IMG/VR virus record: IMGVR_UViG_3300036715_000626
Coordinates: 124,001 to 188,000 of that record
DNA: 64,000 nucleotides
Source: a virus
Direction: 5' to 3' (one strand)
Part shown: piece after piece, positions 18,419 through 26,148 of the stretch
How positions within the stretch are numbered: the first letter of the stretch is position 1
Layout: each line of letters starts with the position of its first letter
Notes under the pieces: generated by a model
The model's input: the letters and a program-made list of their open reading frames with translations, nothing else
What the model was told of the DNA's origin: nothing
Database searches by the model: none
Position numbers and translations under genes: made by a program

Positions 18419-18458
18419 TTTATAGAATATTGATATTCTGAATAGACGTCAATTACCA

Positions 18459-18489
18459 GATACACTACAGCGGTATGCTGTAGTGTATC
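18459..18489 (-). terminator. terminator after the major capsid gene
   Basis: A 13-bp perfect stem (GATACACTACAGC with GCTGTAGTGTATC) and a 5-nt loop, 12 nt after the capsid stop codon. Confidence 0.9.
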
Positions 18490-18501
18490 GTAGTGGTACT
18501 G

Positions 18502-20658
18502 TTAGACAGTGTGCATGTTGATGGCAAGTTTGCCAAGAGCAAGGTTAAGGTTAGCAACAGTGATCTGTGCAAGGACCGGAAGGTTGATGATGTGCATGTA
18601 ACGAGGGATATTGTGGAATTCACGAATAACCGCTCCACCATTAGAACGAACTACGTCAGTAGTAATCGTTGGCGCCCACAAGAAGTTACCGAAGTTCAAT
18701 GGGTTAATCACTGAATTTTTCTCAGCATCATCGACAACGAATGTGATGAAGATTTTACCAGAAACAAGTTTGTTAGGTGTACTAACAACAGTAACTTCGA
18801 ATTCTTCACCGATGTTCAAACGACTTGAATCAGATGTCAAGTATTGTTTAAGGTGTGGGTCTGTACCGATAACAACACCGATTTTACCGCCAAGGTTACC
18901 ACGCATAACTTCATGAGCAACATTGTAGTTACTAGAAACGTACATGCTAAGTACTTCTTCACGGATTTTGTTTACCAATGCAGCACGGATGTCATTGTAA
19001 CGTTCATTAGATTTGATACTATCAACAGATGTACCAAGGTCTACAGAGAACTCATGGTAGTAAGGGTTAACCAAGTAACCACCAGCACCGACAAGTTTAA
19101 CGTCAGCAGCAGCACCAGAACTAATCACTTGGCTCAATGTACCAGCGTAGTTAGTAAGTGTTTGAACTGCAGAAACGTTTGCACGAATACCAGCTGTTTG
19201 AATTTGGCTTGTCAATTTAGAAGCATCGTTATCGACACCACCAGCATTGTTAACCGGAGAAAGAACAGTGATACCAGAACGGTAGTTAACGTTGTAAACT
19301 TGAACATATTTGTCGTTAGTTACAAGCAATCCACGAGTACGCAAGTTGCTGTTAGTACGCCATGCATCAAGAGTATAACCAAGGAATGAACCAGTGTTGA
19401 ATACCGCAGCGATTGCGATGTAGTCAGCGTTAGTAGACGGAAGAACGTCTCCAGCAGCATTTTTGATTTCAACGATTTCGAACGCAGAACCATATACAGA
19501 AATATCACCAACTTGAACGTTAGCATCACCGTGTAGTTTCATTTTCAAACGTACAGTGTGGTTGTTAGCAAGACTACCAAGAATAGTAGACGCAGCGCCA
19601 TTAGCCATAGTTGTAGTATCTGTGTTAACAATGATTGAATCGCTGTCGAAAGACAATGTCATTGTTTTGAAGTTACCTTGTAGTTGACCAACAAAGTTAG
19701 CACCAGGGAATGCAGAAACAGTCATACGGAAAGTTTCGGTTACAAGTGATTGACCGCTGCCTTCAGTAAGTGTGAAATACACTTTGTCAAGGTTGATGCT
19801 GTGGTCGATTGCATCAGTTGAATCCATTACACCTTTTGCAAGCATAGCCGGAGTTTGTGAAATACCAAGAAGGTTAACAGTTTTACCGATAGCCAAAGGT
19901 GCAGTTGTGAAAGTTTCACCATTTGCAGTAACGCTTGTATCTTGATTCGCGACAAAGAATGCAGAAGAATCTGTAGTTTTTACTGGAATAAGACGGTTTT
20001 TGTCTGTACCGAACAATGTGTTATCATAGATCGCTTTAACAACCGGAGTACGTTGGAACTTAGCTGCATTAGAAGCACCAGAAGCGCTACGCTCGAAGTC
20101 AGTATAGATAGACGTAAATTCAACGTCAACAGAAATACCAGAAACAGTTGGATCGATAACGATAGTTGGGAAGAATGCTTCACCGAATGTATCTTGACGA
20201 GCAGCACCTGCATTGAAAACGATAGAGTAGTAAAGGGCATTGTTAACCGCTTGACCATCAAAAGCTTCGGTAGATAGCATATCAGATTGAACAACATCAC
20301 CATAACCAAGTGATTCAGCGCTTACTTGTGTAGAACCAGCTGGCGCAGTTACTTCACGAAGTGGAGCACTCATGTACGACTTAGGATCAACTGCAAGTTT
20401 AGCGATCATCATAGCCGCTTGACGTTGAGTACCTGAAAGTTTGAAATCTTCATTACCAGCTGAAAGCATAGTGATTGAACGATCAATCGCTTCAGAAAGA
20501 GAATCAGATGCTACTTGAGCATGACTACGAGTCGCTTCATCAAGACCTTCTGCTCCAAGAGCAAGACCTGTAATTTCTTTACGACCATCAAGGCCACTAG
20601 CGGTAATAGTTTGTTTGGTTGATTTAAGCAAATCACCAACGAATGACTTAAGATTCAT
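18502..20658 (-). CDS. major capsid protein, phiKZ-like (718 aa)
   Basis: Putative major head protein. Residues about 145-200 contain SIVFNAGAARQDTFGEAFFP, followed by TIVIDPTVSGISVDVEFTSIY. This resembles the start of the folded domain in phiKZ-group capsid proteins, and the length also fits. The first 110-140 residues are helical and charged, as expected for a prohead delta domain. SxE sites (SAE at 113-115, STE at 129-131) could be cleavage points for a phiKZ-type prohead protease. The gene has few rare-looking codons and visibly higher G+C than its neighbours, fitting very high expression. AAAAGGA precedes ATG 20658. It is transcribed leftward with the 211-aa gene upstream. Confidence 0.85.
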   Translation of the reverse strand: MNLKSFVGDLLKSTKQTITASGLDGRKEITGLALGAEGLDEATRSHAQVASDSLSEAIDRSITMLSAGNEDFKLSGTQRQAAMMIAKLAVDPKSYMSAPLREVTAPAGSTQVSAESLGYGDVVQSDMLSTEAFDGQAVNNALYYSIVFNAGAARQDTFGEAFFPTIVIDPTVSGISVDVEFTSIYTDFERSASGASNAAKFQRTPVVKAIYDNTLFGTDKNRLIPVKTTDSSAFFVANQDTSVTANGETFTTAPLAIGKTVNLLGISQTPAMLAKGVMDSTDAIDHSINLDKVYFTLTEGSGQSLVTETFRMTVSAFPGANFVGQLQGNFKTMTLSFDSDSIIVNTDTTTMANGAASTILGSLANNHTVRLKMKLHGDANVQVGDISVYGSAFEIVEIKNAAGDVLPSTNADYIAIAAVFNTGSFLGYTLDAWRTNSNLRTRGLLVTNDKYVQVYNVNYRSGITVLSPVNNAGGVDNDASKLTSQIQTAGIRANVSAVQTLTNYAGTLSQVISSGAAADVKLVGAGGYLVNPYYHEFSVDLGTSVDSIKSNERYNDIRAALVNKIREEVLSMYVSSNYNVAHEVMRGNLGGKIGVVIGTDPHLKQYLTSDSSRLNIGEEFEVTVVSTPNKLVSGKIFITFVVDDAEKNSVINPLNFGNFLWAPTITTDVVRSNGGAVIREFHNIPRYMHIINLPVLAQITVANLNLALGKLAINMHTV

Positions 20659-20684
20659 AGGAGTCCTTTTTGTTTTTTATAATT

Positions 20685-21320
20685 TTACGATCGAATAAAA
20701 GATTTAAAAAGATCTGTTTGATAAACAGTCTCTTCCCCGAAGGCATTAAACACACAATCCATTAACTTGTTTAAAAAATAAACTTTAAAGGCATTACTGT
20801 TGTAAACCAAAAAGTTGGTAAACCCGCTATGAAGAATAACAAATACAGTATTATCAGTTACTTGGAACTCAAATACTTTTTTGTAGCTATCATCTTCACT
20901 CAGTATAATAGCATTAATATCAACGTCTCGGTTACTATAGAATGTTATAAAGTCATTAATACTGTAACTTGTATAAAGTTCTGCTGCGTAAGATAACTCA
21001 TCTGTGATATACATACCTAGACCTCTGTCACGCACAGAGTAGTCCGATTTACTAGGAAGGATGTGATCTCGTAACATTATATTAGCGAGTTTGAGATCAA
21101 TAAGATCCGTTTTTGAGACACGCTCTAAAAACATAGCGTTTAGTAATTTAACGTTTTCGCTATTACTAAGAGTGCTAGTTTCAACAGAAGTAATTTTATC
21201 CAGTTGTTCAAATGTGATGCCTACAGCAGGTAGGGTTTTTGCTAAATAATCAGGTATCATCGCAACACTAACTGGTTTAGTGTTTTTATATTGCATACCT
21301 TTAGTAACACTCTCGGTCAT
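20685..21320 (-). CDS. unknown protein upstream of the capsid gene (211 aa)
   Basis: Unrecognised. It begins MTESVTKGMQYKNTKPVSVAM, is helical in the first half, and has hydrophobic strands in the second (VFVILHSGFTNFLVYNSNAF). It lies 26 nt upstream of the major capsid gene and in the same direction, so the two are probably co-transcribed and this may be a head-assembly factor. TAGGAG precedes ATG 21320. No protease or scaffold motif was seen. Confidence 0.65.
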   Translation of the reverse strand: MTESVTKGMQYKNTKPVSVAMIPDYLAKTLPAVGITFEQLDKITSVETSTLSNSENVKLLNAMFLERVSKTDLIDLKLANIMLRDHILPSKSDYSVRDRGLGMYITDELSYAAELYTSYSINDFITFYSNRDVDINAIILSEDDSYKKVFEFQVTDNTVFVILHSGFTNFLVYNSNAFKVYFLNKLMDCVFNAFGEETVYQTDLFKSFIRS

Positions 21321-21398
21321 ATTGGCTCCTAAAACATAATTTCAATTAAAGTTTCTATTCTATGCTATTATATAGACAAGAACGAGCAAGGATACTTT

Positions 21399-22910
21399 AT
21401 GAATAAACTCGATATACTATTAAAATGTATTATGTTGTTATTCCGAGAACGAGAATTAGAGAACAGCAGTGATGACTCACGTGACCTTGTGAAGACCATT
21501 TTAACAACATTTAAATATGTAAGAGGTAAATCAGTTATTGGCGGAGAGACTACTTTATTAGAAGACTTGAAGCATTTCATCACGGATATGATTAACAATC
21601 CTGATGGACATGATAAAATAACCATTCTTCAATCTTTAGAGATTATACTTAAAGATAAAGAAGCGGTCTTTAAAACATTAGAGAAATCTATATCGCCAGA
21701 TATGTCAGTAGCAAGTATTAAACGTAATGTGGTAACACTCCGTAACACATTAAACAACTACTATACTGAGCACGAGATAACTAATCTTATAACAAGAGCT
21801 AACTATGCGTTAACAACCGGTAAGTTTGACGATGGTGAAAACGTTCGTGACTACACAGCTAAGTTGGTAAGTAACTTAGAAGCTCTTAATGTATTATCAG
21901 TAACTAAAGATCCTGGTATTGTGGATGAATTAGATATTTCTGATCATGAGAATATGTCTAAAGTACTTAAGAAAGCTAAGAACAATGCTTTGGGTGGTGG
22001 TAAGTTAATAACAGGTTGGAAAGAAATCAATGCCATGACACAAGGCGGTTTTAGAAGGGGAGAGTGTGTTGTAATTAACGCACTGCAGCACAAGTATAAG
22101 TCTGGATTTACACAGAGTTTATTTATGCAGCTTGCTTCTAGAAACGTTCCTATTATGGATGACGTTAGTAAGAAGCCACTTATTATTTATATTAGTTTTG
22201 AAGATGATACCGAAGTATATACTTCGTTTATGTATAAGTATCTTTACTATAATGAAAATAAAGTTATGCCTGATATGTCACTGGTTACTGAAGGTGACAT
22301 TGCTAAGTATATATCTGAACGTCTGTGTAAGACTGGTTACCACGTTAAGATTATGCGTGTTAATCCGTCCGAGTGGACTATTAAGCATATGTTTAATAAG
22401 ATTATTAAATACGAAGCAGAGGGTTATGAGATACATGCAGTGTTAGCAGACTATCTTGCTAAATTACCTACTATTGGTTGTACTAATACAGGTCCTGGTG
22501 GAACTGAAGTTAGGGATTTGTTTAACAGATCTCGTAACTTCTTTGGTAGTAGACGTATTTTGTTTATAACACCACACCAAATGAGCACGGAAGCTAAACA
22601 GCTTATTCGTAACGGGGTACCTGATGCTAACTTCGTTAAAGAAGTAGCTGGTAAAGGTTATACGGAGTTATCTAAACAGATCGACCAAGTAGTTGACTTA
22701 GAATTATACATACACATTGCAAGTATTAACCGGAAACCACATCTTACGATATTCCGTGGTAAGCATCGTGTGGATAGTATTCTGGATGAAGATAAGTTCT
22801 ATGCTGTATTACCATTCCCTTACAAAGCTCCTATTCTTGAGAATCTTGACGAACCTGATACGGGAGATATTCTTAGTGAAAAGGGTCTTAGTGATGATAT
22901 GGATTTCTAA
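21399..22910 (+). CDS. DnaB-like replicative helicase (503 aa)
   Basis: A ring helicase of the DnaB/Gp4 class, which unwinds DNA at the replication fork. An N-terminal helical region of about 200 residues is followed by the RecA-like core. The core begins with TGWKEINAMTQGGFRRGE, which matches the DnaB entry motif TGxxxLDxxxGGxxxGE. The Walker A-like loop is ALQHKYKSGFT (228-238), with Tyr in place of the usual Gly, as I recall for jumbo-phage homologues. YISFEDD follows (H1a-like acid), then a Walker B-like VLADYLAKL. ILFITPHQMS provides the sensor Gln, and the end carries FRGKHRVD (basic finger). The C-terminus is acidic. Upstream there is an AT-rich stretch around 21365-21379 that could hold the promoter. 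The 57-aa membrane protein follows after 9 nt. Confidence 0.85.
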   Translation: MNKLDILLKCIMLLFRERELENSSDDSRDLVKTILTTFKYVRGKSVIGGETTLLEDLKHFITDMINNPDGHDKITILQSLEIILKDKEAVFKTLEKSISPDMSVASIKRNVVTLRNTLNNYYTEHEITNLITRANYALTTGKFDDGENVRDYTAKLVSNLEALNVLSVTKDPGIVDELDISDHENMSKVLKKAKNNALGGGKLITGWKEINAMTQGGFRRGECVVINALQHKYKSGFTQSLFMQLASRNVPIMDDVSKKPLIIYISFEDDTEVYTSFMYKYLYYNENKVMPDMSLVTEGDIAKYISERLCKTGYHVKIMRVNPSEWTIKHMFNKIIKYEAEGYEIHAVLADYLAKLPTIGCTNTGPGGTEVRDLFNRSRNFFGSRRILFITPHQMSTEAKQLIRNGVPDANFVKEVAGKGYTELSKQIDQVVDLELYIHIASINRKPHLTIFRGKHRVDSILDEDKFYAVLPFPYKAPILENLDEPDTGDILSEKGLSDDMDF

Positions 22911-22919
22911 AGGAGTTGT

Positions 22920-23093
22920 ATGTTAGTAGAATTGTATAAGATACTTATGGTTATCACTATTGTAAGTTTTCTTGCAGTAGGTCTTGTTAAAGATGAAGGC
23001 GGTATGCTAGGTGGGTTAAATCAGTTTATATGGTTTATCATATGGTTAATCCTTAACCTAGTTATGTGGTTGTTATACTTTGCTTTAAAATAA
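22920..23093 (+). CDS. two-helix small membrane protein (57 aa), holin-like candidate
   Basis: A short gene directly after the helicase, with AAGGAGTTGT before ATG 22920. The 57-residue protein has two hydrophobic segments, LYKILMVITIVSFLAVGLV and FIWFIIWLILNLVMWLLYFA, separated by a short loop with KDEGG. It therefore looks like a hairpin membrane protein. Size and topology fit a class II holin, and three peptidoglycan hydrolases lie 1.3-3 kb away. However, it is co-transcribed with a replication gene, and small membrane proteins have many roles, so holin is only a suggestion. Confidence 0.7.
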   Translation: MLVELYKILMVITIVSFLAVGLVKDEGGMLGGLNQFIWFIIWLILNLVMWLLYFALK

Positions 23094-23103
23094 AAAAAAT
23101 AAT

Positions 23104-23132
23104 ACACTAGACAGTCATTGACTGTCTAGTGT
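23104..23132. terminator. hairpin terminator between convergent genes
   Basis: Near-perfect inverted repeat of ACACTAGACAGTCA, 11 nt after the membrane-protein stop. The minus-strand continuation is T-rich. Confidence 0.9.
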
Positions 23133-23138
23133 TGTACT

Positions 23139-23906
23139 TTAACTATCGAAGATAGTTTGGCATAATGTTTTTAACAAGATACTACCAACAGTCATAATAT
23201 CATCCTGAAGTTCTTCTGGTACGTTAAACATAAGACGTAGTATACCAAGATCAATATTAACACCATCGTTACCCTGAATTTCATATTTAATAACATTACG
23301 ATTAACCGTGTTTAGCATATTATTGTAAACAGTGGCTGCGTCAATAAGTCGGCCTATCGTTTTATCTTCGATATTAGTGATCAGACATTTAGTCAAAATT
23401 GATTTTTCATAATCAGTACATGATGTAAGTATGCTGTCCGTTAAGTAACTTGATCCGGCAATCAGTATTAAATACTTAGGTGGTTTTTCTCTGTAGGTAA
23501 CGCAGACATCTTCCATCACTTGTTCTGTAGTCTGTTTACCAGCGGACATAAGATATTCTCCGTCGATACTTCGACTAAGTTTGTCAATATACTTTTCAAA
23601 CTCTAGTTTACAACTTAATGGTAACAGAGTTCTTCCAAAACGATTACCCATTCGGTCTAGTGAGGTATCACGCATTACCCCAAGACAATTATACATAACA
23701 CGATAGCCAGAACCAGTACTAAGATTAGCTTCGTGAACTTGGTCTTGGTTAAGCATTGTTGTGAACTCAACAAGAATGTATGTTTCATCTGTTCCTGGAT
23801 AAACCTGATAGGTCCCGTGTGCCACAACCAAACCAACACCGCGTAATATATCGTAAACTTTTGCGTCATGCGCTAACCACAATGGTATTATTTTTTCTTC
23901 ATGCAT
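23139..23906 (-). CDS. unknown protein (255 aa)
   Basis: The start at ATG 23906 is chosen because AAAAGGAA lies 8 nt upstream; a longer frame would run into the 109-aa gene. Unrecognised alpha/beta protein. A segment around RFGRTLLPLSCKLEFEKYID and a hydrophobic strand PKYLILIAGSSYLT are visible. The C-terminal half is helical. It follows the secreted 109-aa gene by 16 nt in the same direction, so the two form a short operon ending at the hairpin at 23104-23132. Confidence 0.65.
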   Translation of the reverse strand: MHEEKIIPLWLAHDAKVYDILRGVGLVVAHGTYQVYPGTDETYILVEFTTMLNQDQVHEANLSTGSGYRVMYNCLGVMRDTSLDRMGNRFGRTLLPLSCKLEFEKYIDKLSRSIDGEYLMSAGKQTTEQVMEDVCVTYREKPPKYLILIAGSSYLTDSILTSCTDYEKSILTKCLITNIEDKTIGRLIDAATVYNNMLNTVNRNVIKYEIQGNDGVNIDLGILRLMFNVPEELQDDIMTVGSILLKTLCQTIFDS

Positions 23907-23922
23907 AGTATTTATTCCTTTT

Positions 23923-24252
23923 TTAATCTTTATCATCAGTAGGAACTTTGCCATAAAGTTCTGTACATTTCCATACTTCAGGTTTTATAGTAGATGTACC
24001 GAATACAATGCTACCATCATTCTTAAGACCGATAACGATCTTTTCTTTAAATCCGTTTACTCCTGTAAACAGATTTAGTTTACGGTCGTAAGTTAAATCA
24101 ATATCATCACCGATGATGTGATTTTTGTCTTTAAGGTATATATATACCTCACCTTTGTTATCCGGACTCACACAGCTATAGTGTGAGTGTGTTTTTAAAG
24201 GACTCGCTGTTAACAACGAGAACGTGATCAGCAAGATAGCCGCAACTTTCAT
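23923..24252 (-). CDS. secreted small protein (109 aa)
   Basis: The N-terminus MKVAAILLITFSLLTASPLK is a classical short signal peptide (basic n-region, hydrophobic core, cleavage near TAS). No lipobox Cys is seen at the right place. The mature part is about 90 residues with Cys pairs at SHYSCVS and VWKCTEL that could form a disulfide in the periplasm. It is probably beta-rich (GEVYIYLKDKNHIIGDD). The function is unknown; a periplasmic phage protein could inhibit lysis enzymes, affect superinfection or bind an envelope component. GAGGAG precedes ATG 24252, with a promoter-like box 29 nt further on. Confidence 0.7.
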   Translation of the reverse strand: MKVAAILLITFSLLTASPLKTHSHYSCVSPDNKGEVYIYLKDKNHIIGDDIDLTYDRKLNLFTGVNGFKEKIVIGLKNDGSIVFGTSTIKPEVWKCTELYGKVPTDDKD

Positions 24253-24280
24253 ATGAACTCCTCTCTTATTTGGATCTACT

Positions 24281-24293
24281 TATATAATATAAG
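24281..24293 (-). promoter_or_regulatory. promoter-like box CTTATATTATATA
   Basis: A minus-strand copy of the repeated box, 29-41 nt before ATG 24252. It is preceded on the minus strand by a TTATTTTTTTAC tract, as at other sites. Confidence 0.5.
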
Positions 24294-24351
24294 GGTGTAA
24301 AAAAATAAGAATGTCTAATAAACTTTCTTGATAATAATATAAAGGACTACT

Positions 24352-24873
24352 ATGCCATACGTAAACTTACGTTTGTCTACTAATTTTACATTAGACGAAC
24401 TTACTGATTCTGCTAACCATCCCGATCTTGTACCTGGTAACAGAGCAGAAATTGCTTCTAAACCAGAGCTAATTAAAAACATAACTGATCTAGCAGTACA
24501 TGTATTACAACCACTTCATGATGCGTTATCAAAACATTTTGGTAAAACGGTATCGGTGTTCGTATCGTCTGGATACCGTGGAACCGTTTTAAATGTAAAA
24601 GTAGGTGGAAGTCCTACTGGAGCACACCCGCGTGGTCACGGAGCTGATATTAATGTACATGAGTTTAGTGTCGATGATTTGTTTCAGTTTATTAAAGATA
24701 ACTTGAATATCTTTAATGGTTGGTTAGATAAATGTATCATCGAGAAAGTTGGTGATAAAGAATGGATACATATTTCTGCAGATATTCCAGAGAATGCTCG
24801 ATGTGAGTTCTATACCACTAATGATGGTAAGAAATATGACCTAGTGTATAAAGGTCTTGTCGCTAAGAAATAA
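24352..24873 (+). CDS. M15-family peptidoglycan peptidase, endolysin candidate (173 aa)
   Basis: A zinc D-Ala-D-Ala or L-Ala-D-Glu peptidase of the M15 type, which cuts peptide stems in peptidoglycan. VSSGYRGTVLN (71-81) and VGGSPTGAHPRGHGADIN (84-101) match the M15A core SGYR...N..VGG....H..G.A.D. H92 and D99 would be zinc ligands, and the His in WIHIS near residue 142 the third. The N-terminus (LSTNFTLDELTDSANH) is also typical of M15A phage proteins. There is no signal peptide, so export would need a holin, unless it is virion-borne. AAAGGA precedes ATG 24352. It is convergent with the two other hydrolase genes. Confidence 0.85.
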   Translation: MPYVNLRLSTNFTLDELTDSANHPDLVPGNRAEIASKPELIKNITDLAVHVLQPLHDALSKHFGKTVSVFVSSGYRGTVLNVKVGGSPTGAHPRGHGADINVHEFSVDDLFQFIKDNLNIFNGWLDKCIIEKVGDKEWIHISADIPENARCEFYTTNDGKKYDLVYKGLVAKK

Positions 24874-24904
24874 GATACAGTACTCCATATGGAGTACTGT
24901 ATCT
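24873..24904. terminator. 32-bp perfect palindromic terminator
   Basis: A perfect palindrome centred on CCATATGG. It starts at the last base of the M15 stop codon and is followed by a T-rich stretch (ATTATTTTT) on the plus strand. It serves the convergent pair. Confidence 0.9.
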
Positions 24905-24905
24905 A

Positions 24906-25352
24906 TTATTTTTCGTTAAATGTGTATTGTAACAATTTCAATAAGTCTTCCGGAGAGAACTTATTGGGAACATAATATCCATGTATTACTTCAGCCTTTA
25001 ATAAGGCAGCTAATACAAACTCACTGCAGAACCATTTAGAAGTACTTTGGTGTCCGGCATTAATAATCTGCGATAAGAAGATACCAGACCAATCATAATC
25101 ACAACCAAGTTCATCCTCACAGTATTCTAGTATGTTCTCTAATTCTTCATCAGTAACTGATATAGGAAATAACTCGTAATCAGTTATTACAATATCAACT
25201 GTCTTACGTGTTCCTTTAAATGGAACCGCACCATACATAATTCCTTCTATCAAGAACTCTACGTGAGAAGTAGTTCCTTTAGTCCAGAATCTAATAAGTG
25301 TATCTAATAGATTACCTTTAGCAGTATAGAATGCTATATGGATAGTTCGCAT
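24906..25352 (-). CDS. permuted papain-fold (YiiX/NlpC-P60-like) hydrolase (148 aa)
   Basis: A putative amidase or peptidase of the circularly permuted NlpC/P60 group. The His motif comes first (GTTSHVEFLI, H30) and the Cys motif later (KWFCSEFVLAALLKA, C109), the order expected for the YaeF/YiiX type. The strand before the Cys and the following helix also fit. The substrate may be peptidoglycan or a lipid ester; the family contains both. The start at ATG 25352 is one base after the GH108 stop, so the two are co-transcribed and probably coupled. No signal peptide was seen. Confidence 0.7.
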   Translation of the reverse strand: MRTIHIAFYTAKGNLLDTLIRFWTKGTTSHVEFLIEGIMYGAVPFKGTRKTVDIVITDYELFPISVTDEELENILEYCEDELGCDYDWSGIFLSQIINAGHQSTSKWFCSEFVLAALLKAEVIHGYYVPNKFSPEDLLKLLQYTFNEK

Positions 25353-25353
25353 A

Positions 25354-25926
25354 TTAAGCTCTTTGTGCTCTGGTTATCCAGCCATCTAAGAATTCTGCTT
25401 GAGAGGGGTCGTTGATAACTATCTTTTTAACAAAAGATACTCTTGATTTTCTAAGATCGTTAAGGAGACCTACTTGATCAGGATACGCGTTTATTTTCTT
25501 AACTGTGTTAGGACCAATATCACCGTCTACTACAGAGCCTACAAGAATCTGGATAGCTTTAGCTGGATAGCCTTCACCCGAGTTTACTTCCCAATCATAA
25601 AGGGTGTTAGCTATGTCTTGAGATACAATAAGATCGCCACAGATGGTATCCCAGAAGTTAACTTTATAAAAAGCTGTTACTAATTCATCTAGTCTAGGAA
25701 TTTTAGCTAGATAGGTATCAATAATTTTCCAGTTATCTTTGGCATGTAGGTCTTGTGGGAAACCAGGTAAAGTTTTAGCTCCGTCTATGAGTACCCAGCC
25801 AGACCATTTAGGCCAGTTAACTCTAGATATACCATCGTAGGTTTCTTTACCTTTATCATTAGGGTTATTAGAATACCCACCTTCATTACCACCTGTTTTC
25901 TTTTTAGCTATTACAAATTCCGCCAT
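25354..25926 (-). CDS. GH108 N-acetylmuramidase with PG-binding domain (190 aa)
   Basis: Peptidoglycan muramidase. Residues 12-35 (GGNEGGYSNNPNDKGKETYDGIS) match the GH108 catalytic stretch with the EGG Glu (E15), the NDPxDxGxxTxxGI pattern and a following Trp-rich segment. Residues about 95-165 (SQDIANTLYDWEVNSGEGYPAKAIQ... DGDIGPNTVKKINA) fit the PG_binding_3 domain that usually completes this enzyme. The length of 190 fits the family. With the M15 peptidase and the permuted-papain protein, it makes a set that can cut both glycan and peptide. It has no signal peptide. It lies downstream of the fibre-operon terminator. Confidence 0.85.
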   Translation of the reverse strand: MAEFVIAKKKTGGNEGGYSNNPNDKGKETYDGISRVNWPKWSGWVLIDGAKTLPGFPQDLHAKDNWKIIDTYLAKIPRLDELVTAFYKVNFWDTICGDLIVSQDIANTLYDWEVNSGEGYPAKAIQILVGSVVDGDIGPNTVKKINAYPDQVGLLNDLRKSRVSFVKKIVINDPSQAEFLDGWITRAQRA

Positions 25927-25945
25927 TTTAGTTCCTTTAAATAAA

Positions 25946-25977
25946 TAAGTAACGTAGTCAAATGACTACGTTACTTA
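25946..25977 (-). terminator. hairpin terminator after the tail-fibre operon
   Basis: A 15-bp perfect stem (25946-25960 with 25963-25977) and a 2-nt loop. It lies about 10 nt after the second in-frame stop (25987-25989) and 170 nt after the annotated stop of the 531-aa fibre gene. Confidence 0.9.
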
Positions 25978-25986
25978 GAAAAGTTA

Positions 25987-26148
25987 TCACGCCATTGCAG
26001 TCGTTGAGAATATAGTTTTAACAGTTACGTCAGGTTTGACATAACCTGCTCCCAATTTAGTAAGTTTGTAAGTTAATACGCTTGTTGTTGTGCTATATCC
26101 AACTAAGAACATATCAATTTGAGCAGGGTCATTAGCCGCAACACTTGT
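25987..26148 (-). pseudogene. in-frame extension of the fibre gene beyond its TAA (53 codons)
   Basis: Directly after the TAA at 26149-26151, the same frame stays open for 53 codons. It reads TSVAANDPAQIDMFLVGYS and ends VTVKTIFSTTAMA before TGA at 25987. The composition is protein-like, and the operon terminator sits right behind this second stop rather than the first. There is no start codon with a ribosome site inside it. It is either the lost C-terminus of the 531-aa fibre (nonsense mutation) or a readthrough extension. See the finding. Confidence 0.6.
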
